This document shows, piece after piece, positions 1 to 10,334 of a stretch of 64,000 nucleotides of DNA. Position 1 is the stretch's first letter, and the number at the start of each line of letters is the position of its first letter. The notes below the pieces were generated by a model. It saw nothing but the letters and a program-made list of their open reading frames with translations. It was not told the DNA's origin and did not search any database. Position numbers and translations under genes: made by a program. Source of the DNA: Xiphydria camelus (lineage: Eukaryota; Arthropoda; Insecta; Hymenoptera; Xiphydriidae); the NCBI GenBank assembly GCA_963678675.1, contig OY783198.1, forward strand, positions 10,984,580 to 11,048,579, written 5' to 3'.

Positions 1-136
1 TTTAAGTAAGGTTAAATCCAGCAGTAAATCTGGTGCTGGTGCAGAAGACATTTACAAACCAAACTGGTTTGCCTTTGAAACTATGCAGAAGTTTCTTAAA
101 CCCATATATACTCCAGGAGAAACTATTAACTCGGAG
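1..136 (+). CDS. MADF/Myb-SANT-like accessory protein of a Harbinger element, internal exon (5' part outside window)
   Basis: The frame starting at base 2 is open for 45 codons and ends at a GT donor (TCG GAG then gtaaat). It holds a K/S/G-rich stretch and then an aromatic PNWFAFETMQKFL segment, like the third helix of MADF/trihelix DNA-binding proteins. PIF/Harbinger transposons carry such a second protein, which helps bring the transposase to DNA. The exon joins in phase to 2256-2711 (phase 0). The domain call is inference because its first two helices lie outside the window. Confidence 0.5.
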
Positions 137-1245
137 GTAAATATTTTATTATTTTTTCAATTTCTTCACTCCAAATCAATCATGGCAATAAATCGACAGA
201 GAAGAAATATCTTTAAGGGCAGTTTTTACAGTGTAAAGGCTTACAATATATCGAAACAGTATATCATGTGAGACTCAATAATCAAATTATGGATTTTTAA
301 GAAAATATTTTAAAATGTTTAAATGATGCTTCGAATTATTGGAGTTGTGTATAAAATTTAGATACTCTACTTATGTTTCATTTGTTTACGAACCGGGAAA
401 AAATTTAAAAGATCCAACTATTCATTTCTCAATAGTCCGGTCATCTGTGATTGCGGTAATGTTGATTATAAATTGTATTTCTATAAATATTTTATAACAA
501 AGTTTTTTTTATATATTTGTAAATAAAATAGAATATCATTGGAGTCAGAGATGGGCGTCATAAAAAAATTAATAATTGAATGACTAATAGATAAGATTAA
601 ATTTTCATTCATCATTCTAATAATTTTGAATAACGAATACATTTTCATTCATATGAATATTTTATATCACAATAGGATATACTGAAAGAATCTGCATCGT
701 AATCAAGAGTTTCCGTGTACCGTCGGACCTCTCTCGATTTACCCGAATATACGCTGTTTACATTTTTTGTACCTATACGTCACATCGAAGCGTTCATCTA
801 CCTTCTGGTTTAGTTAGTCTGACTCTAATCGTTGAATTTCGATATAGTGTGACGTTATAGTCATTCTAATTACTGCAATTATACGATCAAGTCAGTGATC
901 GCGCTGTACTTTGCCTATAACGTCATCTCTAGTAACTGATAATGAATTAAACAGTAGTATGACTAATGCGGTGTGAAATTTGAGTGTTACTGAATCTGAG
1001 GCAAGTCAATCTTGTGAAATAATTACTAACTTACAAACAGCTTGCGACTCAACGACATATTTATTGGGTTGGAAAATAAGTTCGTACAGTTTTCTGTTAT
1101 TTTATTTGCTTTTATGATTTATTTGGTAGAACAATATCGTAGTATAATAGTATAATAGTATAATAGTATCGTAATAGTAGTAATCGTAGTAATGCAGAAG
1201 AAAAACTGATTTTTTGATAACAGCTAACTTTTATTGCAAAATTTC
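137..1245. other. Intron of the accessory gene, AT-rich, no other gene seen
   Basis: This holds no coding signal apart from the antisense transposase exon that starts at its right edge. An 8-bp AGTATAAT repeat of about 3.5 copies lies at 1141-1168. Confidence 0.5.
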
Positions 1246-2064
1246 TCAACAATAATCATCTTGCCATGGTAATTTTCCTACCCCTGCAAAATATTCTGCA
1301 AACTCATCTCTGACTTCTTTTGCTTGAAGTCCACTTCTTCTTGGAATATTTCGGAGAGGCATAAAAGAGGTCATATTGTTAAAGTCATTCCGCCACGATC
1401 CTGGTATTCCCTGTCCATCCTGCTCGCGATCAAGAGCCTCTAAAGGAGTATATCTTGATCTTGAATATCTGCTCTTTCTTAAAAAATTGTGGAGCAAGGT
1501 ACAAGTCATTACAACAGCAGAGGCTTTAGCTGGTTGCAGCAACATTGGTTTTCTCAGTACTCGAAATACGGAAGCCATGATACCGAAAACATTCTCGACA
1601 ACGCGACGAGCACGCGATAGACGATAATTGAAATGTCTTTCTTTACTACTTTTTGTGTGAATCCCAGGATATGGTTTCATGATATGTTCACTCAAAGCAA
1701 AGGCATCGTCAGCTACTATTACGTAAGGCATTGATGTCTGTTGAATGAGGATAGGGTGAGGAGGAGGTAAATTCAATTCGTTTCCTTCAATTTTTTCAAA
1801 TAAGGATGTGTTTCGAAAAACTCCTCCATCACTTATCCGTCCTTGACAGCCAATATCAACGTAAGTGAAGCAGTAGTTTGCATCCACCAAGGCCAATAAC
1901 ACAATGCTAAATGTGCCCTTATAATTGTGATATTGTGATCCACTATTCATCGGAGACTGAAGGATCACATGCTTCCCGTCTACTGCTCCTATACAATTGG
2001 GAAAATTCCATTCTTTATTATATTCGTCTGCTAATCTTCTCCATTCTTCGGCAGTCTCTGGCAT
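1246..2064 (-). CDS. PIF/Harbinger transposase, catalytic exon
   Basis: Open exon of 272 codons plus stop, preceded by a good acceptor (ttttcag). It carries the DDE nuclease of the HARBI1 type: first Asp in IGAVDGKHV (about residue 29 of the exon), second Asp in VIVADDAF (about 118), catalytic Glu in RRVVENVFG (about 163). All three are present and no stop interrupts the exon. The upstream exon is 2958-3270, joined in phase 0 (EEIK then MPET). It cuts and pastes the element and acts with the MADF-like partner. The accessory gene's last exon lies antisense inside its intron. Whether the whole element is still active cannot be judged because its left end is outside the window. Confidence 0.85.
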   Translation of the reverse strand: MPETAEEWRRLADEYNKEWNFPNCIGAVDGKHVILQSPMNSGSQYHNYKGTFSIVLLALVDANYCFTYVDIGCQGRISDGGVFRNTSLFEKIEGNELNLPPPHPILIQQTSMPYVIVADDAFALSEHIMKPYPGIHTKSSKERHFNYRLSRARRVVENVFGIMASVFRVLRKPMLLQPAKASAVVMTCTLLHNFLRKSRYSRSRYTPLEALDREQDGQGIPGSWRNDFNNMTSFMPLRNIPRRSGLQAKEVRDEFAEYFAGVGKLPWQDDYC

Positions 2065-2255
2065 CTGAAAAATAAGACCAAGAGTGACTAAAACTTTTCC
2101 TGAAAACGTGCTGTTTGTAAGATTAGTCTTTCGTTATAGAGCCGATTATTTCATTATTTCACCAATAGAGCCGACTTAAGTTTTGAAGACCCTGTATACA
2201 AAAAATTTATCTATGGCTGATGTACAATAACTGTAGTCAACAATTTCTTTTCAAG

Positions 2256-2711
2256 GTTGAAGAACATATTAACGAAGAAATGGGTACCAATAGCAAGGAA
2301 GGTTTACAGGAGTCATCGGAGTCTCCAGCTCCAAAATTAACCAAAGCAAAAAAAATGAAAACAATGCAGGTGGATCAAATCGAAAGCCACCTATCTGAAG
2401 CAGCCAGTGTACTGGATAAAATTTCGAAAAAACCAGCCAAAGACCAAAGTTCACTGTATGGAGAACTACTTGCGTCAAAATTGAGAGCACTAGATGAGTT
2501 TAATAGGGAAATTGTTATGAATCAAATAGATAATGTTGTTTTTGAAAATATCATTAACTTGAAACGGCGTCATATCTCGTCGCCTTCTCATAATCCATCC
2601 ACCAGTTTCAATGAACAATTACGATCAAACACAGGGATTCAGACAATTTTGCAATCACGACCTTCGCCTCCTAACTCATTACACTATTCTCATTGTAATA
2701 CTGCTTTATAA
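2256..2711 (+). CDS. Harbinger accessory protein, C-terminal exon
   Basis: Acceptor tttcaag then GTTGAA continues frame from the exon ending at 136 (both phase 0). It encodes 151 codons: an acidic/Ser linker, a basic KLTKAKKMK patch, then an amphipathic helix region (DQIESHLSEAASVLDKISK) like the C-terminal dimerisation region of MADF/BESS-type transposon accessory proteins. It lies entirely within the antisense intron of the transposase (2065-2957). Confidence 0.6.
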   Translation, partial: VEEHINEEMGTNSKEGLQESSESPAPKLTKAKKMKTMQVDQIESHLSEAASVLDKISKKPAKDQSSLYGELLASKLRALDEFNREIVMNQIDNVVFENIINLKRRHISSPSHNPSTSFNEQLRSNTGIQTILQSRPSPPNSLHYSHCNTAL

Positions 2712-2957
2712 ACTTGTACTCCGTTATTATCACCCAATATGTTAATGAAAAATATATCAATTATCAACCAGCACATTCATACAACCTACCACTACAACCT
2801 TTCGAATTGTTAATGGTAGACTAGAACCGCAGAATGATGAAAAATAAAGAGTGTTTAATTTCCAAAAAATACAGAGTTTTTAATTTCCAAAATGAAGAGT
2901 TTTTAATTTATTGTTAAGAGACTGAAATAAATACTACTTCAAATAACGCTTACCCAC

Positions 2958-3270
2958 CTTAATTTCTTCTTTTAGTACTTTTATTAAAGCTTGACAAACT
3001 TCATGTACGATATCTGATATCACTTGATTAGACATCTTGAATAAATAAGACAGACTAACAAAACTGTCCCCAGAAGCTAAAAATCTGAGCGTTACAGCTA
3101 ATCTTTCCTGAATTGGAATGGCTTTTCTCATGCATGTGTCTTTCTTTTTTATATACGGTCCTGTTTTGTTTAGGAGAAACTCAAAATCAGTTGCAGACAT
3201 TCTGCAAAAATTTTCGAATTTGCCGCATGGCTCTTTTGTTAAGTCTTCCATCATATTTGAAGCACTATAC
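2958..3270 (-). CDS. PIF/Harbinger transposase, N-terminal exon
   Basis: Begins after acceptor gttgtag and ends at donor AAG|GTGGGT. It holds YSASNMMEDL followed by a helix-turn-helix-like region (RLAVTLRFLASGDSFVSLSYLFKMS), the usual N-terminal part of Harbinger transposases. It lacks a start codon of its own in the right context, so a further 5' exon is expected above 3300; none is obvious, probably because other repeats sit there. Confidence 0.8.
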
Positions 3271-3800
3271 CTACAACAAATATTGAAATATTAAAGAAGT
3301 ATTATATTATCAAAAGAGCAATTTTGAACAAATGATAATTGAAGACATTGCAGCAAAAACGAGGTATTTGCACTTCTTGGCCAAATGGAGTTATATACAC
3401 GAATCGGTAAAGTATATTAATGTTGTCGTTTGGGTCTAAAATGAGACATCTACCTTACTTGGTTTCAGTCATGCCACAATTTCTTGTAGCTACCTTCTCT
3501 ATTTACTCCGAAACATTTGATGCAAGGAAACTGTGCAGATATCCTCATATATTGTTGGTTACAAAAACGAGGTATAATATCGTCGCTGCCGTGGAAAAAT
3601 CTCCTATGTGCACATTTTTATGAAAGTAGGCGAATTAGTGTATTCACCTTGTGGAAGAATATCTTATGTGATATATTTGTTCCTTTATTAATAGTTTTTA
3701 AAATATAAAATCTACTATATAGAAGTTTTTTCCACAGCAGCGACGATATGTCAGATGCCTCAATTATGTTCAGTGAATATTAAAGTTTGTTTTCAGTTAA

Positions 3801-4239
3801 CCCTTTTAGTGCCGAGCGAAAACCGGGTGTTTATGCGAAGATAACAGGACGAATTGGTCGAATTAACTAATTGTAAGTTTGGAAAAAGCTCATAAAAACC
3901 AAACTAAGAATGATATTTAAAACATTCAAAATGCAGCGTATAACGGAAGAAAGAGAGAATAATGAATGTCAATTGTATTTCAATTCATACGAATAACATA
4001 AATATTAAACATGATGAAAAACATAAACAAGTTTCTCTTCTATGAACAATATTTGCACATAACAATAACCATCGCTTGATCATAATTTTATGTAGATCAC
4101 ATGGTATAAAGTATAAGTATTACATTTTCAAACATTTTTATTAAAATAACTCATTAAATCGCCCGAGCGTCGGAGCAGCGCCGCTCGAGTTGCCGCACGA
4201 AATGCCGTGGCGTCTGAGTTATTTCTCGAGTGCAAAGGG
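3801..4239. mobile_element. piggyBac-type (TTAA) MITE
   Basis: Flanked on both sides by TTAA (3797-3800, 4240-4243). Ends start CCCTTTTAGTGCCGAG and, on the other strand, CCCTTTGCACTCGAG, similar terminal inverted repeats. There is no coding capacity over 439 bp. TTAA duplication and CCC ends are the piggyBac hallmark. Confidence 0.7.
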
Positions 4240-4317
4240 TTAAACCCAAAAACAATTTTTAAAATGCTTTAGCAATGAAATTAGACCGTTTATAACGTTT
4301 TATAAATTTATTTTAAG

Positions 4318-4413
4318 ATGGCGCCATCGCATACGCAACGATATATCGTTATTGGCACTTTTCGCAATATATCGATATATATGGCGCCCATCGCATACGC
4401 AACGATATATCGT
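4318..4413. repeat. Two-copy direct repeat of about 32 bp
   Basis: ATGGCGCC(C)ATCGCATACG followed by CAACGATATATCGT occurs at 4318-4349 and 4381-4413, with a palindromic TATCGATATA between. Confidence 0.8.
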
Positions 4414-5013
4414 CGTTCGCCACTAAAAGGATTATGTAAACTCCATGTACATTACTATCATTAATTTAAAAAAAAACTTTTTTGTCATGGTTTTGGTGGT
4501 AAAAACGAGGTAGCTACCAAACTTTTTTTAGTTTTTCATAAAACTACAGATTTTTAAAATATTGTTTTATCTATCACTGTACTCCTACCCAACGTGTTGA
4601 CCATTTTTACAGTAAAAACTAAAGAAAATAAATTAATTTGAATTTTTAAACACGTTTTGTCCCTGCTGAAAAATTTCTAACAATGCAGCTGCCTCGTTTT
4701 TGCTGCAATGTCCTCAATTCTATTTACGGTCAATGGAATGAAGTGAAGTTAAAGTTACGCCTTGTTATTTTGTGGATTGTGATTTGCAGTATTCATAGGC
4801 ACGCGTTCTTTAAATATTTTTTTTGTCACTCAGTGTCAAATACTCGGTTTCATGGGCGTCCTCGACGCATGTGAAATCATCTTTCACACACCAATTCGTG
4901 AAAAGTTGCGCAGTGCGTGAAATAACCTGCGCAGTGCGTGAAATCGCCAATCTCGTATTTGACACTTAGTGACAAAAAATAGAATTCGTTATTCGGTTGT
5001 TTCGCGCCGTTCT

Positions 5014-5067
5014 AACGAGTGTGATTGCCGTACTCGCTTCGCTCGTGCGGCAAACTTCACACTCGTT
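5014..5067. repeat. Hairpin
   Basis: AACGAGTGTGATTGCCG at 5014-5030 is repeated inverted at 5048-5067 around a short GC-rich loop (TACTCGCTTCGCTCGTG). Confidence 0.7.
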
Positions 5068-5344
5068 AAAAACAGCGCTTCACGCCCTAATAACGAAAAT
5101 AACTATTTCTGAATCCTGTATCATTTGACTTACCTCGAACGACTTTTATTTACAGAAAGCATCCACCATCTTCTTTTCCTGCGATTTTTCTTCTTTTCTT
5201 TCACTTTTAACAGACTGCTGCAGTATATAATTATTGAAAGTGCTGCAACCGCAGCTACTTGCTCATCCTCACTATCCATGAAATTTCGCTCTCCGTCACT
5301 GATCTACACTAAACGGCAAATATTTCTCAACTGAAGCAGTGGCC

Positions 5345-5530
5345 TGAACATTTTCGAAATACTGTAGCGTGTGAGGAGGTAGCCGAGGACGTTACGTAAT
5401 ACGAGACGTAATACGAGACGCCGCGAGACCCCTGAAATTGGAGAGCGGCATCGAACCCGAACGTTCGCGCATTTGCCGAAAGCAGGAACATTTTCCAAAT
5501 ACTGTAGCGTGTGGGAGGGTAGCCAAAGGC
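5345..5530. repeat. Direct repeat, about 45 bp, 140 bp apart
   Basis: GAACATTTTCGAAATACTGT and following bases near 5346 recur near 5486 with a few changes (AATACTGTAGCGTGTG in both). Bases 5554-5596 form an end-like block that recurs inverted at 48271-48309. Confidence 0.7.
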
Positions 5531-5689
5531 GTAGTACGATCCCCGAACGTTTGCGCATTCGCCGAATGCACGCATTGTCTGGGACCGGCTTTACGCTTGA
5601 ACTACTCTACTTGCACATTGAATGGCGGAATTTTCTGAATTTTCGGGTTCCCGAACTTCCCTTGTAAGTATCTAGATACTAGATTATAA

Positions 5690-6352
5690 GATAAAGAATC
5701 TATTTCCAATGAAGATCATTTATCAAATTGCGAAGAAGAATATTCTTCATCTGAAAATGAAGCGGTGGTAGAAAGTACGAAGAAGTCTGATAGATTACTT
5801 ATCTCTAAGGATAAAAATATTTGAGTGGAGTACATATCCTTTTCCTCACTATAGAAAGTATTCTGCCAAGGATGTTATCTCTCTCTCAAGATACTCAATT
5901 ACTCGCATAAAAGATGAACTCACGGCGTTTATGTTTCTCTTTCCACCAGAAATTGAATCAATTATTTTACAAAACACAAATTACGCAGGACGAGAAAATT
6001 ATGGATCGGAGTGGGACAATATTGATCATAGATCTGAATGCCTTAGAAAGTTCTAGAGGGACTTCTATTACTATCAGGAGTATTCAAATCTTGTAACGAA
6101 TCAACCTAGAGTTAGGGGACGCTGAAAAAGGACGTCATATATTTCGAGCAACAATGCCTCTCAAACAGTTCCAACTAATAAGTGCAATCCTTAGATTTGA
6201 TCGTGGTGATACAAGGTTTGAAAAACGGCAAAATGATAAATTAGCAGTCACAAGAGAATTATGGGATAAGTGGGTTGCGATTCTACCTAAAGGTTACAAT
6301 TCAGATGCTTTCGTAACCGTAGACGAATTTTGGGTCTTGTGCAATAATAAGT
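5690..6352 (+). pseudogene. piggyBac transposase, N-terminal and central part (broken)
   Basis: Piecewise translation gives piggyBac hallmarks in order: acidic N-terminus, SKDKNIEW-TYPFP, NYAGRENYGSEWD, RATMPLKQFQLISAILRFD, RELWDKWVAILPKGYN and DAFVTVDE. At least two stops or frameshifts occur before 6150. The frame is open from 6154 to 6352, then reads into unrelated sequence. The Cys-rich C-terminus of a piggyBac transposase appears at 9431-9784 in the same orientation. The two are probably one element split by the insertions between, or one that lost its centre. Confidence 0.8.
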
Positions 6353-7276
6353 GAAGAGAGAGAGTTATGTGTTGTAACGACGCTACTCGGCGCTATCCGG
6401 GTAGTCGCACACTTCGGCACGCTCTTTGACTGGCCCCGCTCGGACAAGGTATTGAGATAATGAAATGTTGGGCGCCAGGTGTTCCGAAACACCAAAGAAA
6501 GTCGAGATCGATAGCAGTCAGATCACGTGAACCGGAAACGGAACTCCGCTAGCTCAGCCCCGTATCGGCAAAGGAGAGGGGCGGGGTCTCAAGACAAAGA
6601 AACGAATTTGAGGCGATTCATAACAAGAAAATAACACTAAGCTTTATTGGAGATCTTCTTATACACTACTGGTTAGTCTAAGAGCCTAACGGCTACGGCA
6701 AGGTCGGGCTTCAAAACAGTCCTTATCGCGAAACTAACAAGCAGAATAACCGACAATAATTCGCGGGAAAGAGAGGAATGGTAGCCGCGACAAATTCGTG
6801 AGGGAAGAGGAACGTTAGCCGGAGAAATTCGCGGAAGAGGTAGGAACGGTAGCCGCGACAAATTCGCGAGGGAAGAGGAACGTTAGCCGGAGAAATTCGC
6901 GGGAGAGAGAGGAACGATAGCCGCGACAAATTCGCGAGGGAAGAGGAACGTTAGCCGGAGAAATTCGCGGAAGAGGTAGGAACGGTAGCCGCGACAAATT
7001 CGCGAGGGAAGAGTAATTCGCGGGAGAGAATCAACCACCCTGAGCGGAGAACAGAGAGTCGAGCGCACGAGCTATTTTATGCTATATTTTGCCGCACTAA
7101 GGGCAGTCTTCTCTATTAATCGATAACGCGCTCGATAGCGCACGGAACGAAACGAAAACGGTATTACCGCACTACCGACGCGCACTATCCTGCCGACGAT
7201 AACGCGGGCCAAACTCGTCTCAGGGAATTCGGTCGCCTCGTGCTACCGAATTTCCCCAGCATCCCCTGATATTACA
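6353..7276 (-). mobile_element. LTR retrotransposon fragment: LTR (6480-7276) plus primer-binding site and leader
   Basis: Read on the minus strand, an LTR starts TGTAATATCAGGGG at 7276 and ends GGAACA at 6480. It is followed by CC and TGGCGCCCA (6477-6469), a tRNA primer-binding site. A polyadenylation signal AATAAAGC lies inside near 6640. About 115 bp of leader follows before the sequence meets the piggyBac gene. No gag or pol remains. It is inferred gypsy- or BEL-type. Confidence 0.65.
6754..7030. repeat. 68-bp minisatellite, about four copies, within the LTR
   Basis: The block GTAGCCGCGACAAATTCG recurs at 6781, 6849, 6917 and 6985, exactly 68 bp apart. Two sub-variants alternate (GGAAGAGGTAGG versus GGGAGAGAGAGG), giving a 136-bp higher-order period. 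It generates several spurious overlapping minus-strand ORFs. Confidence 0.95.
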
Positions 7277-7632
7277 ACCGCGAACTAAATCGCTAAACGA
7301 TAAATGATTACTATTAACGCGCGACACAAGATACTACGAAAAGAAAACTCTAAGAATGCCACGGGTCCGTCATCCGCACTCACGGAACGAAACGATAGGC
7401 CCGTCGAGGGCAAGAGGGAAATCTAAATCTCTACTACACACAGTACCGGCCACGTGTCGCGAACAAAGGAGCCGGCTTACCGGAACGGAGGATCTGCTGC
7501 TGCTGTGGCGATGGGCACGTGGGGTCGCTTCGCTGGTCCGCACGAGATAGGAAGAGTCCAGTGATCGCTGCGGCTCGCTAGGCGGCGAGGGCCTGTCCCC
7601 ACTCCTAGTAGACCCTTTCCGCGATTTTAATA
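7277..7632. other. GC-rich flank, no gene seen
   Basis: Unclassified sequence between the LTR and the THAP-type element. Confidence 0.4.
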
Positions 7633-8785
7633 GACTGCCTAAGTCTTGACGTCACACGAAGGGGCGGAGCTTACAAACCTTTCCAAACAAATCGGTTTTA
7701 CGTGCAAATTGTCCATAAGAGAGTTTTCTTTTCAAGTGTATCGTTAATTTTGACGTAAATAAGGGTTATGAGCTATATATTTTGGTAAAGTTTGGTCAAA
7801 CCTACGATATCCCCAAATATTTTAAAATAGGGGTAAGCTGTATAATATATTTTTTGTTCCTTTTAGCTATGTTAGGTTATGAGGTTATATCAATGTTTCG
7901 TTTTCATGAACTTTTATAATTTTTGAAAAATACTATTTTCTCAGGAGTGTTTTAAAATGTTTTTTTATTATTATTTTCTAGGTTGAGCAGTTTAATGGTC
8001 ATTTATAACCATGGTAATGTGTTTTGTGCCTGATTGTAAACACTACTGACCGAAATCTTTGTAAATTTTTCACGTTCCCTGCTGACTTACAAGAGGGAAG
8101 GAAATGGATTAACATGATAAGGTAATATTATTGAATACTCCGAGATAGAAAAGTCTGCCACAGGATTAGTGCAGTGCCGCCAATATACCGCCAAAGTTGA
8201 TGCAGACCTTGTCGAAGCACGTCTTGTCGGTAGAACGTGATATTCCTACCGTGGCATTGTACCGCAATTCTAAAGATTTTTAATTCCGGCACATATTGGA
8301 GGTAAAAAATACATGTATACTGTCAGTACAGGAAGACGATATATAAGGGGTATAGTTTCAAAGCGTACGATCAGTCACTGTAGTGTTCACAATCAGGCAC
8401 AAAACACATTACCATGGTTATAAATGACCATTAAACCGCTCAACCTAGAAAATAATAAAAAAACATTTAAAAACACTCCTGAGAAAATAGTATTTTTCAA
8501 AAATTATAAGTTTTCATGAAAACAAAACATTGACATAACCTCATAACCTAACATATCTAAAAGGAGCAAAAAATATATTATACAGCTTACCTATTTTAAA
8601 ATATTTGGGGATAACCAAGGTTTGACCAAATTTTACAAAAATATATAGCTCATAACCCTTATTTACGTCAAAATTAACGATACACTTGAAAAGAAAACTC
8701 TCTTATGGACAATTTGCACGCAAAACCGATTTGTTTGGAAAGGTTTGGAAGCTCCGCCCATTTGTGAAGTCAGACTTAGGCAGTC
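7633..8785. mobile_element. Long-TIR DNA transposon with THAP-domain remnant
   Basis: Terminal inverted repeats of about 400 bp (7633-8055 and 8378-8785) start GACTGCCTAAGTCT and are flanked by TA on both sides. Each arm runs from the element end through a conserved ATG. The roughly 320-bp centre has no recognisable transposase. THAP plus long TIR suggests a P-like or related family, but the TA flank does not fit the 8-bp duplication of P elements. Confidence 0.75.
8011..8121 (+). pseudogene. THAP zinc-finger exon (broken)
   Basis: ATG is followed by CFVPDCKH and, after a frameshift, FFTFPADLQEGRKWINMI, ending at a GT donor. This is the C-x4-C start and F-P-x-D-x(n)-W core of a THAP DNA-binding domain. 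A stop directly after CKHY and the shift make it non-functional. The start codon lies inside the terminal repeat. Confidence 0.65.
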
Positions 8786-9430
8786 TATTGGTGATCGATG
8801 TCCCCCATCGATTTGCATGCGCGACACTCTGGTTTCCGCTGCGTGCCTGCTCCGTCGATCGTCAATCGAAGGAAACTAGTTCCTTCCTGGTTGGCGCGGA
8901 TGCGCGCGCAGCTCGCTGGATTCAATCGTGGCTCCGGAACTGTCCCCTCACGAATGACGGCTTATGAATCCCTCCGGAACATTCCCCTGTGGGATCACGC
9001 GGAGGGTTCCGATACGAGGCTAGCTTCTGGAGATTCCTCCGGAACATTCCCCTGTGGGATCACGCGAAGAATCTCGAGGTGAAGCCTAGCCTCCAAGCGG
9101 TCCATCCGTGCCGAAGAAGCGGGGTGCCTGTCTAAACAGGGTACGTTCCTCGCCGGGTACGCTGCTCGGTTGCAAGTCCCAGTCCTGCGCCTGGCAGGGA
9201 AGTCGTGTGCATTTCGCCGCACGGCATCTGGCGCTCGTTGCAGCCCCTTGGTCCTCCAGCTCCAGCGTCTATTAGGTCGAATTACTGACCTCGCTACGGT
9301 ATTCCGCTATGTCGCCCCTACTATTACAAAAGTTTCTCTAACGCGCTAAAATATTCTTATTCTAAATGCTATCCTGGGGATGGCGGGATCAGCGAAGCGA
9401 CGTTAGGGAATCGGCCAAATTGTAACGTGC
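8786..9430. other. Unclassified GC-rich repeat DNA
   Basis: It contains a 31-bp direct repeat (CCTCCGGAACATTCCCCTGT and on) at 8971-9001 and 9036-9066. The right edge ends TTGTAACGTGCACGAAG near the piggyBac C-terminus. No supported gene; it may be part of another LTR element. Confidence 0.4.
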
Positions 9431-9784
9431 ACGAAGTGCAACGTTACAGTGTATAATATACAAATTTATAAAGAAAAAGAATCAGGTCAAATGCTGGAGA
9501 TTTTTCTTAGAAAACTTGGGATTGGCTCTTGTAAATCCACTAATTGTACGAGGAACAACTTTTCCACGAACGGATGTTGCAGAATAGGTATTATAGAAGA
9601 AGTTAATCAAGTAGTTCATGCTGTTCATCCCGTCAAATTTCCTGAACAAGAACCGAAGTCTAGAAAGAGAAGGAGGTGTTATTTGTGTCCTGGTACAGAT
9701 AACAAAAGTGATAATGTGTGCCAGAGCTGCAAAAAATATGTTTGCAAACAGCATTTAATCAAAAAATGCATTGTGTGTAGCTAA
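9431..9784 (+). pseudogene. piggyBac transposase C-terminal part with Cys-rich domain
   Basis: Open for 111 codons to a stop. It ends with CYLCPGTDNKSDNVCQSC, then CKQHLIKKCIVC, the Cys/His cross-brace that lets piggyBac transposases bind their ends. An AATAAA lies at 9875-9880. The 5' part of the gene ends at 6352. Confidence 0.8.
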
Positions 9785-10334
9785 CGTGTCTAAGTTATTT
9801 ACCATGAAATTATTACCTTTCAATATATTTTTGCTCCTATACATATCCGTTTCATACTTGTTCAATATGGTTTTAATAAAATAAAGTCTGATTATGCCAA
9901 GAATTAGTATTTGCATTCATTTTTCTATACGGATACACTCAGCCGCTAGCTTCCCCTTTGCCGCCATCTTCCCCCCTCTATTCATTTTTTTTTCTATATT
10001 TTATACGGGTTTCCATTTGGACCCGAAGACAGTACGTGTATATACAAACTGAGGAAGGCATGAAGGTTAAGGAAGGTCTTCAGATGAATTTAAGGGTAAG
10101 GAGTGGGGGTAAACTTCAAAGGTGCTGACAGTCAGATGCAACTTGTAGAAACAAAATTTTAACTTTAAAAAATGCAATGATTCTTACGAAAAACCTTCTG
10201 AAATAGTTTCTTTCGATTATCATTCAGTTTGGCACCTTGGATTTTATTTTTACAATTGACAAATTATTAATTCCGAATTTTGTAAATGAATTAGATTTAT
10301 TGAATAAACTTGGCAACCACGCTTTTTTGGAATA
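9785..10334. other. No gene seen
   Basis: 3' flank of the piggyBac remnant, with a pyrimidine-rich stretch near 9955-10000. Confidence 0.4.

Larger units (their letters stand above)
3339..4717. mobile_element. Possible TIR element bounded by a 26-bp inverted repeat
   Basis: Bases 3339-3364 (TTGAAGACATTGCAGCAAAA and on) recur inverted at 4692-4717 with one mismatch. The interior has AAAAACGAGGTA-type motifs near 3565 and 4502 and contains the TTAA MITE listed next. No coding sequence is seen. Confidence 0.4.

Noticed and set aside
6673..7068. Series of overlapping minus ORFs with repeated RISPANVPLPSRICRGY
   Set aside because: Read-through of the 68-bp minisatellite, a multiple frame artefact.
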